A stretch of 64,000 bases of DNA. It comes from Halorussus sp. MSC15.2 (GTDB taxonomy: Archaea; Halobacteriota; Halobacteria; Halobacteriales; Haladaptataceae). The stretch covers positions 434,001 through 498,000 of the forward strand of contig NZ_VSLZ01000001.1 of the NCBI RefSeq assembly GCF_010747475.1, written 5' to 3'. A program made the position numbers and the translations under genes. Below, piece after piece: positions 16,279 through 25,422 of this stretch. Under the pieces are notes generated by a model that worked only from the letters and a program-made list of their open reading frames with translations, was not told the DNA's origin and ran no database searches. The stretch's first letter is position 1, and the number at the start of each line of letters is the position of its first letter.

Positions 16279-18069
16279 ATGTGCGGTATCATCGGCTGTG
16301 CCGGCCGCGGCGACGAGACGCTCGACGTTCTCCTGTCGGGACTGGAGGGACTCGAGTACCGAGGGTACGACTCGGCGGGCGTCGCGCTCTCGAACGGGAA
16401 CCTCTCGGTCTGCAAGCGCGAGGGCGAGATACATCGCCTCCAGCAGGCCGTCACCGGTGACCTCGTCGGGCCGGTCGGCATCGGCCACACGCGGTGGAGC
16501 ACCCACGGCCCGCCGAGCGACGCCAACGCCCACCCGCACACCGACTGCTCGGACGACGTGGCTGTCGTCCACAACGGCATCGTGGAGAACTACGCCGACC
16601 TCCGGGCGGAACTGGCCGACCGCGGCCACGCCTTCGACAGCGACACCGACACCGAGGTCATCCCCCACCTCATCGAGGAGGGACTCGCCGACGGTGCGAC
16701 CTTCGAGGAGGCGTTCCGCGCCGCGGTCGCACGACTCGAAGGGAGTTACGCGCTGGCCGCGGTCTCGTCCGGGTCGGAGACCATCCTCGCCACGCGCCAC
16801 GACTCGCCGCTGGTCGTCGGTGTCGGCGACGACGCCGCCTACATCGCCAGCGACGTGCCCGCGTTCCTCGACTACACCGACCGCGTGGTGTACCTCGAGG
16901 ACGGCGAGTTCGCCCGCCTCGAATCCGGGTCGTGGACGGTTTCCGACTCGGACGGTCGTCTCCTCGACAAGTCGGTCTCGCGCGTCGAGTGGGACGCCGA
17001 GGAGACCGCCAAGAGCGGGTACGACCACTACATGCTCAAGGAGATTCACGAGCAACCGCGCGCCCTCCGGAAGTGCCTTCGGGGTCGCGTGGATGAACTC
17101 ACCGGCGCGGTGGACGTCGAGGCGCTCGACGGATTGGACCCCTCGTCGGTCCAGTTCGTGGCCTGCGGTACGTCGTACCACGCCGCGCTCCACGGCGCGA
17201 GCGCCCTCCGCGAGGCGGGGGTCCACGCGCAGGCGTTCCTCGCCAGCGAGTACGCCACCGCGCCCGCACCGGTCACCGACGACACGCTCGTCGTCGGCAT
17301 CACTCAGAGCGGCGAGACGGCCGACACCCTCTCGGCGCTGCGAGAGGCCCAGCGGCGGGGCGTCGAGACGCTGGCCATGACCAACGTCGTGGGTTCCACC
17401 GCGGCCCGCGAGTGCGACCGGGCGCTGTTCATCCGGGCCGGACCCGAAATCGGCGTCGCGGCCACCAAGACGTTCTCCTCGCAGGTCGTCGCGGCCAACT
17501 TGCTGTCGGCCTCGCTGGCCCCGCAGAGCGACGCCCGCGAGGTGGTCGAGGCGCTGCGCGACCTGCCAGGACAGGTTCAGGAGGTGCTGGACTCCTCGCG
17601 CGCCGAGCGGGTCGCCGAGCAGTTCTTAGACAGCGAGGGCTACTTCTTCGTCGGCCGCGGTTACCACCACCCGGTCGCGTTGGAGGGCGCGTTGAAATTG
17701 AAGGAGATAACCTACAAGCACGCCGAAGGCTTCCCGGCGGGCGAACTGAAGCACGGCGTACTGGCGTTAGTTACCGAGGAGACGCCGGTGTTCGCGCTCG
17801 TGACGGGGAACGGCGAGGAGGCGACGAAGACCGTCGGAAACGTGAAGGAGGTCGAAGCGCGGGAAGCGCCGGTAGTAACTGTGACTGACGGGGTCTCGGA
17901 CGTCGAGCGATACGCAGATGCAGTGCTGGAGATACCCGAGACGCACCCGCGAGTGGCTCCGGTGTTGGCGAACGTGCAGTTGCAGTTGGTGGCGTATCAC
18001 GTGGCGAAGAAACTCGGTCGGAGTATCGACAAACCGCGGAATCTGGCGAAGAGCGTTACCGTGGAGTAG
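16279..18069 (+). CDS. glmS: Glutamine-fructose-6-phosphate aminotransferase
   Basis: A 596-residue enzyme that makes glucosamine-6-phosphate, the entry to UDP-GlcNAc. The start must be the ATG at 16279, because the mature N-terminal Cys of MCGIIGCAGRG is the glutaminase nucleophile; a longer reading from 16183 would bury it. Residues 1-230 are the Ntn glutaminase (TRWSTHGPPSDANAHPH, HNGIVENYADLR); two SIS domains follow (FVACGTSYHAALHGA, VVGITQSGETADT, then FVGRGYHHPVALEGALKLKE). The C-terminus KKLGRSIDKPRNLAKSVTVE is the classical GlmS tail. It lies about 100 bp after the glmU-like gene in the same direction. Confidence 0.97.
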   Translation: MCGIIGCAGRGDETLDVLLSGLEGLEYRGYDSAGVALSNGNLSVCKREGEIHRLQQAVTGDLVGPVGIGHTRWSTHGPPSDANAHPHTDCSDDVAVVHNGIVENYADLRAELADRGHAFDSDTDTEVIPHLIEEGLADGATFEEAFRAAVARLEGSYALAAVSSGSETILATRHDSPLVVGVGDDAAYIASDVPAFLDYTDRVVYLEDGEFARLESGSWTVSDSDGRLLDKSVSRVEWDAEETAKSGYDHYMLKEIHEQPRALRKCLRGRVDELTGAVDVEALDGLDPSSVQFVACGTSYHAALHGASALREAGVHAQAFLASEYATAPAPVTDDTLVVGITQSGETADTLSALREAQRRGVETLAMTNVVGSTAARECDRALFIRAGPEIGVAATKTFSSQVVAANLLSASLAPQSDAREVVEALRDLPGQVQEVLDSSRAERVAEQFLDSEGYFFVGRGYHHPVALEGALKLKEITYKHAEGFPAGELKHGVLALVTEETPVFALVTGNGEEATKTVGNVKEVEAREAPVVTVTDGVSDVERYADAVLEIPETHPRVAPVLANVQLQLVAYHVAKKLGRSIDKPRNLAKSVTVE

Positions 18070-18070
18070 A

Positions 18071-18544
18071 TTACGTTCGCTGGTCTTCGTCCGGAGATTC
18101 TGGTGGTTCGAGTACGGCGAGCAGTAGCCGAACCGTTCTCGACTCTCTGACCCACTCACTTTCGGCGGAGTTTCGGAGCACTCCCGTTGCTCGGGAAACG
18201 AATGACGCCCGCCACGTGCGTTCGAGGTGCGGGACGAGTCGGTCGAGGAGCGCAACGAGGGGACCGACAGTGTAGGTGTCCCGGAGATTGACGACGACGA
18301 CGTCGGGTTCCGATTCCGTCGTGAGCCAGCGATACAGAAGCGAGCAGCGCGTCCAGCGTGCGAGCACTCGAACGATTCCCGCGAGTCCAGACGTGTCGGT
18401 CGCAACTTCGAGGGCGTTCGTGATGGCCCCCACTGTGCTCGCGACCCACGACGCCGTGAACCACGCTCGAAGTCGGAGTACGGTCGTGCGGACGAATCCG
18501 ACGACGGTCGAATCGTCGGCGATTCGTCGGGTGTCCGTCGTCAT
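18071..18544 (-). CDS. Unknown protein in a two-gene unit with a DUF4330-like gene
   Basis: A 157-residue protein. The first 55 residues are helical and Arg/Ala/Val-rich (FVRTTVLRLRAWFTASWVAS) and could associate with the membrane. The centre has a strand-turn segment, DVVVVNLRDTYTVGP, and the end is charged. I recognise no family or active site. Its ATG overlaps the TGA of the DUF4330-like gene by one base (TGATG), so the two proteins are made from one message and probably act together. The stop lies one base from the glmS stop on the other strand. Confidence 0.75.
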   Translation of the reverse strand: MTTDTRRIADDSTVVGFVRTTVLRLRAWFTASWVASTVGAITNALEVATDTSGLAGIVRVLARWTRCSLLYRWLTTESEPDVVVVNLRDTYTVGPLVALLDRLVPHLERTWRASFVSRATGVLRNSAESEWVRESRTVRLLLAVLEPPESPDEDQRT

Positions 18545-19038
18545 CAGTTATCGCTTGCGAGATTCGTGACGGTTCCTTTCACGGTGACATGGCCGAAGTC
18601 CAGCGTGAGTTGGCGACCGACTTCGAGCGGCTTATCTTGGAACGTGATGTCCTCGTCCGTCGTCGTAGTGTTGAGCGAAACGCGGAGCGTGACGGTTTGT
18701 TTGCGCGGATGTTGGCGTTCGTGGAGTGTCCCGTTCTGGTCCCTGACGATGACCTCGGTCGGTCGCACGGATTTGTTCTCGACGGCGGTGATGCTGTCCG
18801 TGCCGATTCGACCTTCCGTGATGGCGTCGGCGACGTAGGGCTGGACGCCGGTTATTTCGAAGGTGGCTACGGTGGTCGTGTTGTCTGTCAACGCCTGTGT
18901 CGCGTTGGCGGGTTGGTTGTCGCCTCCGAGTACGAGCGCGGTGCCAGCACCGGCGACTGCGAGGACGAGCAGGACAACGAGTGCGTCGATGATATTGATG
19001 GTGCCGAGGAGACGGCCCTTGTCGTCGATGAGCTTCAT
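18544..19038 (-). CDS. DUF4330-like membrane-anchored protein
   Basis: A 164-residue protein from the ATG at 19038. The opening MKLIDDKGRLLGTINIIDAL followed by one hydrophobic helix (VVLLVLAVAGAGTALVLGG, about 21-40) is characteristic of DUF4330. The rest is a beta-rich, Thr-rich domain likely on the outside of the cell. The family is of unknown function and is often seen near polysaccharide genes, which fits the neighbouring sugar locus, although that link is from memory. A longer start at 19113 would add residues without family likeness. Confidence 0.8.
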   Translation of the reverse strand: MKLIDDKGRLLGTINIIDALVVLLVLAVAGAGTALVLGGDNQPANATQALTDNTTTVATFEITGVQPYVADAITEGRIGTDSITAVENKSVRPTEVIVRDQNGTLHERQHPRKQTVTLRVSLNTTTTDEDITFQDKPLEVGRQLTLDFGHVTVKGTVTNLASDN

Positions 19039-19506
19039 AGGTGGAGACTCCGTTTTCGTGTTTGAATCCGTGGTCCGCCACGCCGCTAAACTGTTGTGTT
19101 TTGGCTTGTGCAAAAGTCACGGTCTAGACTCGACGTTACCCTTCGTCTATTCCCTACGGCTTGATTCAGATGAACGTTTTTTTCGTAGCTCCGCTGGAAC
19201 AACAGCGCATCCGTAAATTTACCACCACATATCTTACAGTTCCCTCTATTTCGACATACGTATTTTACGATGGACAGGTATTTTTAACAACCTTGTTGTT
19301 CGTTCACCTACTAAGTGTGGTTTACTGGGAGTGGCAAAAGTTGTCTTCATGAATGTGCATAGTAGTGTCTAAAGGACGTCCACTGCTAATTTTGACAGCA
19401 CGTATTTATAAGATATGAGTAGGGTACTTCGGATGAGGGTGTCCGTGAGTTAATCGCTTTTTGATCTACGTGCTCGAGTGCGATTACGTCAATTTTGAGA
19501 AATTTG
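19039..19506. other. AT-rich boundary spacer of the sugar locus
   Basis: About 470 bp without a convincing gene. Base composition changes here, from G+C-rich on the left to A+T-rich from about 19,150 rightward. Visible are runs of T (near 19,178), a CGTATTTATAAG element at 19,401-19,412 that could be a TATA box on either strand, and a short open frame at 19161-19352 lacking any family likeness. No tRNA, integrase or flanking direct repeat was found by eye. It may be the left junction of an imported segment and may hold remnant sequence. Confidence 0.55.
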
Positions 19507-21012
19507 TCATCCGCCGGAGTTGGTTAGCGTTATCCCGAGTTTGTCCTCCATTTCGTTAACGAAAACAAGCTCTTCTGTTCCTAATGCGAATGTCCATACA
19601 ACAAAGAGGTGCACAAGTAGGAAAAGGATGATAGCAGAGGCCATTTGGAGTATACCAGCGAATATACTGGATAAAGCAAAGTTCATTGCAAAAAAGCTCG
19701 GAATGCTTATGAATGCTACCCATCCGAGTTGTTTTGATAAAGGCTGAATGTTGACAAAATGGTACAACTCGACCAGTCCGATAATGTTTAGTAGTATGTA
19801 CGAAAACGCTGTCGCCAAAGCGGCACCAGAGATGCCTAACCGTGGAATAAAAGCTATATTAAGCCCAAAGTTCACGACTGCAATAGCGATAGTGTTATAC
19901 ATGACCACTTTTGTTCGGCCAATCGAAGTTAGGCAATTCATGGTTGGCCCAGCAATAACGGAACCAAAGAAACCTATAGCAAGAATCGTAAGCGCTATCG
20001 CCCCTCTTACATACTCATCTCCGAATGTAAGCTGAATTATTAACCGTGGGAATGAAGTCATCATGAGGAATATTGGAAGACTCAAAATGAACAGCCATTT
20101 CACGGTCATTTTATATATTTGACTCATCTCGTTTAACTCTCCGTTTGCGTGGTGTTTTGAAAGTAGTGGCATGGCAAGGAAGATAAATGCACCTAAGACC
20201 GTAGTCAGTAAATTTGCCAATGGATAGATGACGTGATAAATACCGACAGTTCCAGTTGAACTAAAGTAAGCTAGTAGATATGTGTCAATGTCCGATAGTA
20301 CAAGCGACATAAGGCCCGTAATAGCAAGCGGTGCAGAAAATTCTAATAGCTCACGGTGCTGTGTCGGCTGGGTGAATAATCCTTGCATCGGCGCATACTT
20401 CCAGAGGTACCACAGACTGACAATACCACAGACGATGAAAGGAATAGTATATGCCAGTATCCCTCCGAAGGTTCCTAGTCCTAATGAGATGGCGAAGGCG
20501 ATAAGTAATAAGCGAACTCCCGGCCGTACAACATGTCTGATAACGACTTTTGGAGTGGTTAATTCAAGCCCACGCATTGTACCAATCACATAACGCGTGA
20601 GTACTGCAAACGGCCCAATAATGGCGAATGCCTGAACTATTTTCGTTAATGACGGATCCTGGAATACATAGCGACTAAGAAACGGTGCTGCGATAAAGGC
20701 CAATATTGATAGAATAATTGAGAGAAATATCGTTAATTGGAGGCCTGAGTCAACCAAATCTTGACGTTCTTCTAATGTCTCTAACCGTGGGAGGATTTGA
20801 GCAACTCCTGTATTCATACCCAGAAGCGCAATTATCTGTATTGTGAGTACAATGGTAAGTCCGATTGAGACTGCCCCGAAATCAACCCGACCGAGATATC
20901 TTGAGATAAGCGCTTTTCCAACGAACGAAATAGCGTGGTCGAGATATGTTGCGAAGATTAGCAGTATTCCACTCTTAAAAAGAGAGTTTAGAGATTCGGA
21001 AATGTTTGTCAT
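19507..21012 (-). CDS. Wzx-type polysaccharide/oligosaccharide flippase
   Basis: A 501-residue integral membrane protein with about 14 predicted helices, the layout of MATE-like lipid-linked sugar flippases (Wzx, or AglR in Haloferax). The N-terminal FVGKALISRYLGRVDFGAVS and the central GPTMNCLTSIGRTKVVMYN, GLNIAFIPRLGISGAALATA are family-type segments. It would move polyprenyl-linked glycans to the outer face. It is followed upstream, in the same direction, by a sulfatase-fold gene, a glycosyltransferase and a Wzy-like polymerase. The codons are A+T-rich, unlike the flanking genome, which suggests horizontal transfer. Confidence 0.92.
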   Translation of the reverse strand: MTNISESLNSLFKSGILLIFATYLDHAISFVGKALISRYLGRVDFGAVSIGLTIVLTIQIIALLGMNTGVAQILPRLETLEERQDLVDSGLQLTIFLSIILSILAFIAAPFLSRYVFQDPSLTKIVQAFAIIGPFAVLTRYVIGTMRGLELTTPKVVIRHVVRPGVRLLLIAFAISLGLGTFGGILAYTIPFIVCGIVSLWYLWKYAPMQGLFTQPTQHRELLEFSAPLAITGLMSLVLSDIDTYLLAYFSSTGTVGIYHVIYPLANLLTTVLGAFIFLAMPLLSKHHANGELNEMSQIYKMTVKWLFILSLPIFLMMTSFPRLIIQLTFGDEYVRGAIALTILAIGFFGSVIAGPTMNCLTSIGRTKVVMYNTIAIAVVNFGLNIAFIPRLGISGAALATAFSYILLNIIGLVELYHFVNIQPLSKQLGWVAFISIPSFFAMNFALSSIFAGILQMASAIILFLLVHLFVVWTFALGTEELVFVNEMEDKLGITLTNSGG

Positions 21013-21014
21013 TG

Positions 21015-22334
21015 TTAGGCGTAACCCATGTCCCGCAACTGTTGCAATGTTCCTTCGCTTATTTCCACATCGGCACTGCCAGTTTCTTTGGTATCAAGGT
21101 CTTCGACAATTTTATCAAGCGACTTTTTTAGATTTTCGGACTTGCCATTTTCTACAACCCATTTTTCATTAGTCTGGTAGCCATAGTTGCTTGGCGGATG
21201 TATAATTCCTCGAAGTTGAGTATCGTATGGCTCCGGATTAAATCCGTCACTGATTAGTTTCGCTTTTCGACGCTCTCGAAGCCCGTGTCCTTCAATCAGT
21301 CTCGGAACCGGTTCTTTATCTTTCAATAGGTGACGGCCCCGCGAATGTTGATTATCCACGTCAGCTATATCCAAGATTGTTTTATGTACATCTAGCAAAC
21401 TGGTGATATCGTCCCGCTTCTTGTCCTTACTTGATCCATCATAGACAACTAATGGCACCTTAATGAGCTCGGGGTATAACCCATAGTCATGACCCCAATA
21501 CCCATGTTCTCCAAGCAGTTCGCCGTGATCAGCAATTGTAATTACATAATCCATATCGTCTGCTAACTTTTCAAAAATATCCTTATATTTTTGCGAAAGA
21601 TATTCCGCAGCGTCATCGTATGCCGTCTTTACCGATGCATCAGGTGGTGATTCTTTATTCTCAAGGCCTAATTCAGAGGGGGGAGAGTAGTCTAGATGTG
21701 TTTGCGCTTCTTTTGGGATTTCATCATATGGTGTGTGAGCTTCCATTAAATTGATGAAAACGAATTCGGAGGAGCTGAAGTTCTGATTCGCTAACCATGT
21801 ACGGGCATTACTTACACCGCTATCCTTTGGCGACCATAGTCCACGATTCTGAAGAGACATTTGTAACCCATATTTTACCGACAAAAGTGTTTTACAATCG
21901 TTCTTAAAACACCCAGTAAGAGCCCGAATATACCGTTTGGGGCCGGTCCCTTCGTTCATTTTGAAGAACTCTGCCCAATCGAATACCTCATCTTGAAGAG
22001 CCTGAACGCGATAGTTCCCGCTAAAAATATCAAAACCACGGTCAAAATTGAACGCGGGCGAAATATTTGGATTCGCAGAGTAAGCTCGTGTCGAATAACC
22101 GTTTTTTGTGAGGATTTCTGGTAGGGTTGCTTGTTCTACGTTGAGCTTCTGGTTTTTGGCGTGTACCCCATGTTCTGAGGGATACTTTCCGGTAAAGAGT
22201 GATGCATGGGCGGGTGCCGTCCAGTGCGATGTTGTCCAGGCGTTCTCGAATCGGATTCCAGGAAGCCATTGGAAGTGTTTATCGAAAAAATCCTTCCTGA
22301 GAGTATCAAGAACCACTAAAGCGATTCGAACCAT
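21015..22334 (-). CDS. Sulfatase-fold (alkaline phosphatase superfamily) enzyme, T-X-P-A-H type
   Basis: A 439-residue soluble protein with no signal peptide. Metal ligands are apparent in VVLDTLRKD (D10) and ADHGELLGEHG (about 269-279). The nucleophile region reads WTAPAHASLFTG: Thr39 stands where sulfatases have the Cys that becomes formylglycine, and His replaces the Arg of C-X-P-X-R. It therefore probably uses Thr as nucleophile, as phospho-transfer members of the superfamily do, and need not be a sulfatase. It ends with the tail LQQLRDMGYA shared with the second copy at 26588-28054. It lies 2 bp from the flippase gene. Confidence 0.9.
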   Translation of the reverse strand: MVRIALVVLDTLRKDFFDKHFQWLPGIRFENAWTTSHWTAPAHASLFTGKYPSEHGVHAKNQKLNVEQATLPEILTKNGYSTRAYSANPNISPAFNFDRGFDIFSGNYRVQALQDEVFDWAEFFKMNEGTGPKRYIRALTGCFKNDCKTLLSVKYGLQMSLQNRGLWSPKDSGVSNARTWLANQNFSSSEFVFINLMEAHTPYDEIPKEAQTHLDYSPPSELGLENKESPPDASVKTAYDDAAEYLSQKYKDIFEKLADDMDYVITIADHGELLGEHGYWGHDYGLYPELIKVPLVVYDGSSKDKKRDDITSLLDVHKTILDIADVDNQHSRGRHLLKDKEPVPRLIEGHGLRERRKAKLISDGFNPEPYDTQLRGIIHPPSNYGYQTNEKWVVENGKSENLKKSLDKIVEDLDTKETGSADVEISEGTLQQLRDMGYA

Positions 22335-22433
22335 TGTCCTTGACTCGAAGCTAACCTCAAATTAACGTTGCGCTTGACCACTCATCTTCCACCGAGTCAC
22401 CTCTATAACCAATAAAATAGAATGAAATATGTA

Positions 22434-23261
22434 TTAGTAATCTTCTCTGAACCGAGAGAACACTTTTCGCACTTGCTTCTTTATTGCCGGAGGGAGAAGT
22501 ATATAAAAGAGACGTAGCAACGGAAATACATAATAACGAGTTGGTAGAGAGAAGGACCGTACAGCTTTAATATTAAACCAAATGAGTGTGAGGTTCCTTC
22601 TCCATAGGCCGTATTTAGAGTGCCATGTACTATCAGGACGGATTTTTCTTTCAACAAGAATCTCATTTATATTGGCGAACTTAGTGTGCTGGCCTACTCT
22701 TGTCCAAAGTTCCAAATCTTCAATATCATTAATAGTTCCGTCATACAATCCAGAAGTAATAAGTATTTCCCTCCGAGCCATTACGCCACTATGTATAAGT
22801 GGAATTCCCTTTGCCATCTCTTTTCGAATTTGGAGATCCTCAGTTGGATAGTATCGATCGTATTCCTCTTCACGAATCGTATCGATAGACTTGTTTCCGA
22901 CGCCAACTACCCCCACATCAGGATTTTTATTTAGGAAGTCCACTTGTTTCTCAATCCTATCCTCCATAGAAAAGTCATCAGAGTCAACTCGAGCAATGTA
23001 TTTTCCTTTTGCTCTGTCGATAGCGAAGTTGAGAGAACTAGAAAACCCCAGTCCTTGCTTAATAAACAAATCTATTCTTTCATCACTATACTCATTTATT
23101 TTGCCAATTGTTCCATCTGATGAACCCCCGTCAATAATCAAAACTTCGAAATCTTCGAAAGTTTGCGCAAGCAATGAATCAATTGCTTCCTCTATGAACT
23201 CTTCCTCATTTAAAGTCGGTAGGATAATGCTTACTTCAGGGGATGGCATCAAGGTGCACAT
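22434..23261 (-). CDS. Family 2 glycosyltransferase
   Basis: A 275-residue GT-A enzyme. The N-terminus VSIILPTLNEEEFIEEAIDS, then IDGGSSDGTIGKI, and the metal-binding DSDD in IARVDSDDFSMEDRIEKQ are the GT2 hallmarks; a C-terminal hydrophobic stretch (YYVFPLLRLFYILLP) suggests membrane attachment. It transfers a sugar from a nucleotide donor to the growing chain; sugar and linkage are unknown. Starts at 23261 or 23249 (MPSPEV) differ by four residues. It is part of the A+T-rich minus-strand run with wzy and wzx. Confidence 0.92.
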   Translation of the reverse strand: MCTLMPSPEVSIILPTLNEEEFIEEAIDSLLAQTFEDFEVLIIDGGSSDGTIGKINEYSDERIDLFIKQGLGFSSSLNFAIDRAKGKYIARVDSDDFSMEDRIEKQVDFLNKNPDVGVVGVGNKSIDTIREEEYDRYYPTEDLQIRKEMAKGIPLIHSGVMARREILITSGLYDGTINDIEDLELWTRVGQHTKFANINEILVERKIRPDSTWHSKYGLWRRNLTLIWFNIKAVRSFSLPTRYYVFPLLRLFYILLPPAIKKQVRKVFSRFREDY

Positions 23262-23282
23262 CTCTTTTACGCCGTTAATTAT

Positions 23283-24542
23283 CTATCGATTTGAGGTCTC
23301 TAACGTCTTTGTAAAATCCTTAGCGTCGCCCCTTTTACCAGAATTTGATACTCCAAGTGCAAGACCTATTAGAAACCAAAACTGCCTTGATTTATAAATA
23401 TCTAAAAACACGCCCCAAAATAATAAGGATGAGAGCGAAATAAATACAAAAGACGAGATGACGTTTCGCCGACAGATAATGTCTCTACCAAGCCTTGTTA
23501 ACGGAATGAAAATTATTGCTATAGACGAAGCGAGACCTACAACCCCAAATTGAGAAAGTATTCCCACATAGATATTATGTGATGAGCGAGCGGATACCTC
23601 GAACGGAAGTCCGAAGAAATAATTGTTAGGACCAAGTCCAAGAAACGGATAATTCTCCCAACTCACTATTGCTCCTTTCCAAAGGGTAATTCTGTTACGT
23701 ATCCCCGCAACTACTGATCCTGAACGTAGGAAACGCATATTAAACAAATACAAAAATCGGTCAAAAAACACTAGAACTGACGATAGAATGATAATTATTA
23801 GGGTGGAAAAATGAGAAATTTTAATTGAAAAATCCGTTAATGAGTAAATGCATGACATAATGAAAAGTGCTGTGGTCAAGATTAGGATTCCTAATCCTGT
23901 CCGCGACCCTGTGGCCACAATCCCTATTCCAATAAATGACGGAAGAAGCCCTGAGAGGATAACTAGGGGTGTCGATTTACCATTAGAATATAAATCATAT
24001 ACTATGTGGAAAGATAATACATAACCAATAGTTAGAACGCTACCATATTGATTAGGGTCGTAATAAAATGGTTTTGCACGTGCTTGATTGACTCCGGAGA
24101 GCATACTCTTTACCCAACCAGGCTGATATCCCACTAGAAAAAGCACGGAGACAGTAATTGCAATCGCACAACTAACTACCGTGGATATAACAAAAACATT
24201 CCTTACTTGTTTGAATGATATCTCTTTACGATATATATAATTAAAGGTGAGTAGGGACGTGAGAAATCCAGTAATATACCTAAGCACGTCTAAAAACCCT
24301 TGACCAGATAGACTTACTGGTGACCTAGCTAATGAAGTTAACACAACTACTAAGAAAAATGAAAATGAAAGACTGAATTTTGGTTCAATTATGATTGAGC
24401 TTCTATAGACAAGTATATATGAGAAAACCGCTAGTCCAAGAACGATATCTGCGTATTTCACCGAACCAATTTCCGGTCCACGAAAGAGAAATAATGAAAT
24501 AGAAGCTAAATACAAAAATTTCGGAATAATGGTTTGCTTCAT
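23283..24542 (-). CDS. Wzy-like O-antigen ligase/polymerase
   Basis: A 419-residue membrane protein with about 10-12 helices and a large outer loop before the last helices, the pattern of the O-antigen ligase/Wzy_C superfamily. The loop contains SARSSHNIYVGILSQFGVVG, with the conserved His of the family. It should polymerise or transfer lipid-linked glycan repeat units outside the cell. It heads the minus-strand group and faces the FkbM-type gene divergently across about 100 bp. Sequence drift in this family is large, so ligase and polymerase cannot be told apart. Confidence 0.88.
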   Translation of the reverse strand: MKQTIIPKFLYLASISLFLFRGPEIGSVKYADIVLGLAVFSYILVYRSSIIIEPKFSLSFSFFLVVVLTSLARSPVSLSGQGFLDVLRYITGFLTSLLTFNYIYRKEISFKQVRNVFVISTVVSCAIAITVSVLFLVGYQPGWVKSMLSGVNQARAKPFYYDPNQYGSVLTIGYVLSFHIVYDLYSNGKSTPLVILSGLLPSFIGIGIVATGSRTGLGILILTTALFIMSCIYSLTDFSIKISHFSTLIIIILSSVLVFFDRFLYLFNMRFLRSGSVVAGIRNRITLWKGAIVSWENYPFLGLGPNNYFFGLPFEVSARSSHNIYVGILSQFGVVGLASSIAIIFIPLTRLGRDIICRRNVISSFVFISLSSLLFWGVFLDIYKSRQFWFLIGLALGVSNSGKRGDAKDFTKTLETSNR

Positions 24543-24645
24543 ACCTCTTCGTTTTGTTCTCTACAGGTAAAGATGACGGACTTCCTCAGCAAGGGGCCAC
24601 TCTGTATCGAAAAGCTTGAGTATTCACCAAGTTTGGTTGTGCCAT

Positions 24646-25422
24646 ATGTCGGACCTACTTAAACGAGCTCATAAAGTGTACCACCGAGATGGCCTTGGGA
24701 TACTTTTAGGAAAGTCATTACGGTACACATATAATAGAACGCTTCGTCGATTCCTTCCCAAAACCCAAGAAACCGCCACTTTCAATGGCGTGCATGTTTC
24801 CCAAAGACGTTGGTTAGATAGCATTGTTCCTTGGTGGACTCCACCTGGACAAGATATGCCCCTCTATGAAACGGAACTCATTCGGGGTGCTCGTAGTCAG
24901 ATTGAAACCGGTGACAAAATAACCATTATTGGCGGTGGGTGGGGTGTTTCCACCGTGGTAGCGGCACAAGAGGCAGGTGAAGAAGGGAAAGTTGTAACAT
25001 ACGAGGGTGCAACTAAACAGGTGAAACGAACTCAGCAAACCCTCCTTCTTAATGACACTCTAGCAGAGGTTTCCATCATCCACGCTGTTGTCGGTAAGAC
25101 GAAAAACCTACGAGGGGATGCAGGCCGTCCAGAGCAGATTAATCCGGATCAATTGTCTCCTTGTGATGGGCTCATAATGGACTGTGAAGGAGCGGAAATG
25201 GATATTTTGACCGATCTACGCATTAGACCACGCTTTATTGTCGTCGAGACTCACGGTTTGTATGATGCTCCGACTGAAAAAGTGAAAGAGAAATTGGTGG
25301 AAATGGAGTATGAAATAGCAGCATCAGGTGTAGCTGAGGAGTGGAAAAAGGAGGATTGTTATGAAAACGATGTCTATGTCCTTACAGCTGTCAAGGAAGA
25401 GACCTCGGAAAACAAATCATGA
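24646..25422 (+). CDS. FkbM-type SAM-dependent methyltransferase
   Basis: 258 residues from the ATG at 24646. A TTG-start reading from 24616 has less support. The SAM-binding region is DKITIIGGGWGVSTVVAAQEA with VVTYEGA following; further on GLIMDCEGAEMDIL and RFIVVETHGLYD match the FkbM pattern. FkbM-like enzymes O-methylate sugars and polyketides, so methylation of a glycan residue is likely here. The stop overlaps the next gene start (ATGA), implying coupled translation with the glycosyltransferase. Confidence 0.88.
   Translation: MSDLLKRAHKVYHRDGLGILLGKSLRYTYNRTLRRFLPKTQETATFNGVHVSQRRWLDSIVPWWTPPGQDMPLYETELIRGARSQIETGDKITIIGGGWGVSTVVAAQEAGEEGKVVTYEGATKQVKRTQQTLLLNDTLAEVSIIHAVVGKTKNLRGDAGRPEQINPDQLSPCDGLIMDCEGAEMDILTDLRIRPRFIVVETHGLYDAPTEKVKEKLVEMEYEIAASGVAEEWKKEDCYENDVYVLTAVKEETSENKS

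Noticed and set aside
19161-19352. A 63-codon plus-strand frame in the AT-rich spacer
   Set aside because: It lacks a ribosome site and family likeness, and AT-rich sequence easily gives chance frames with hydrophobic residues.
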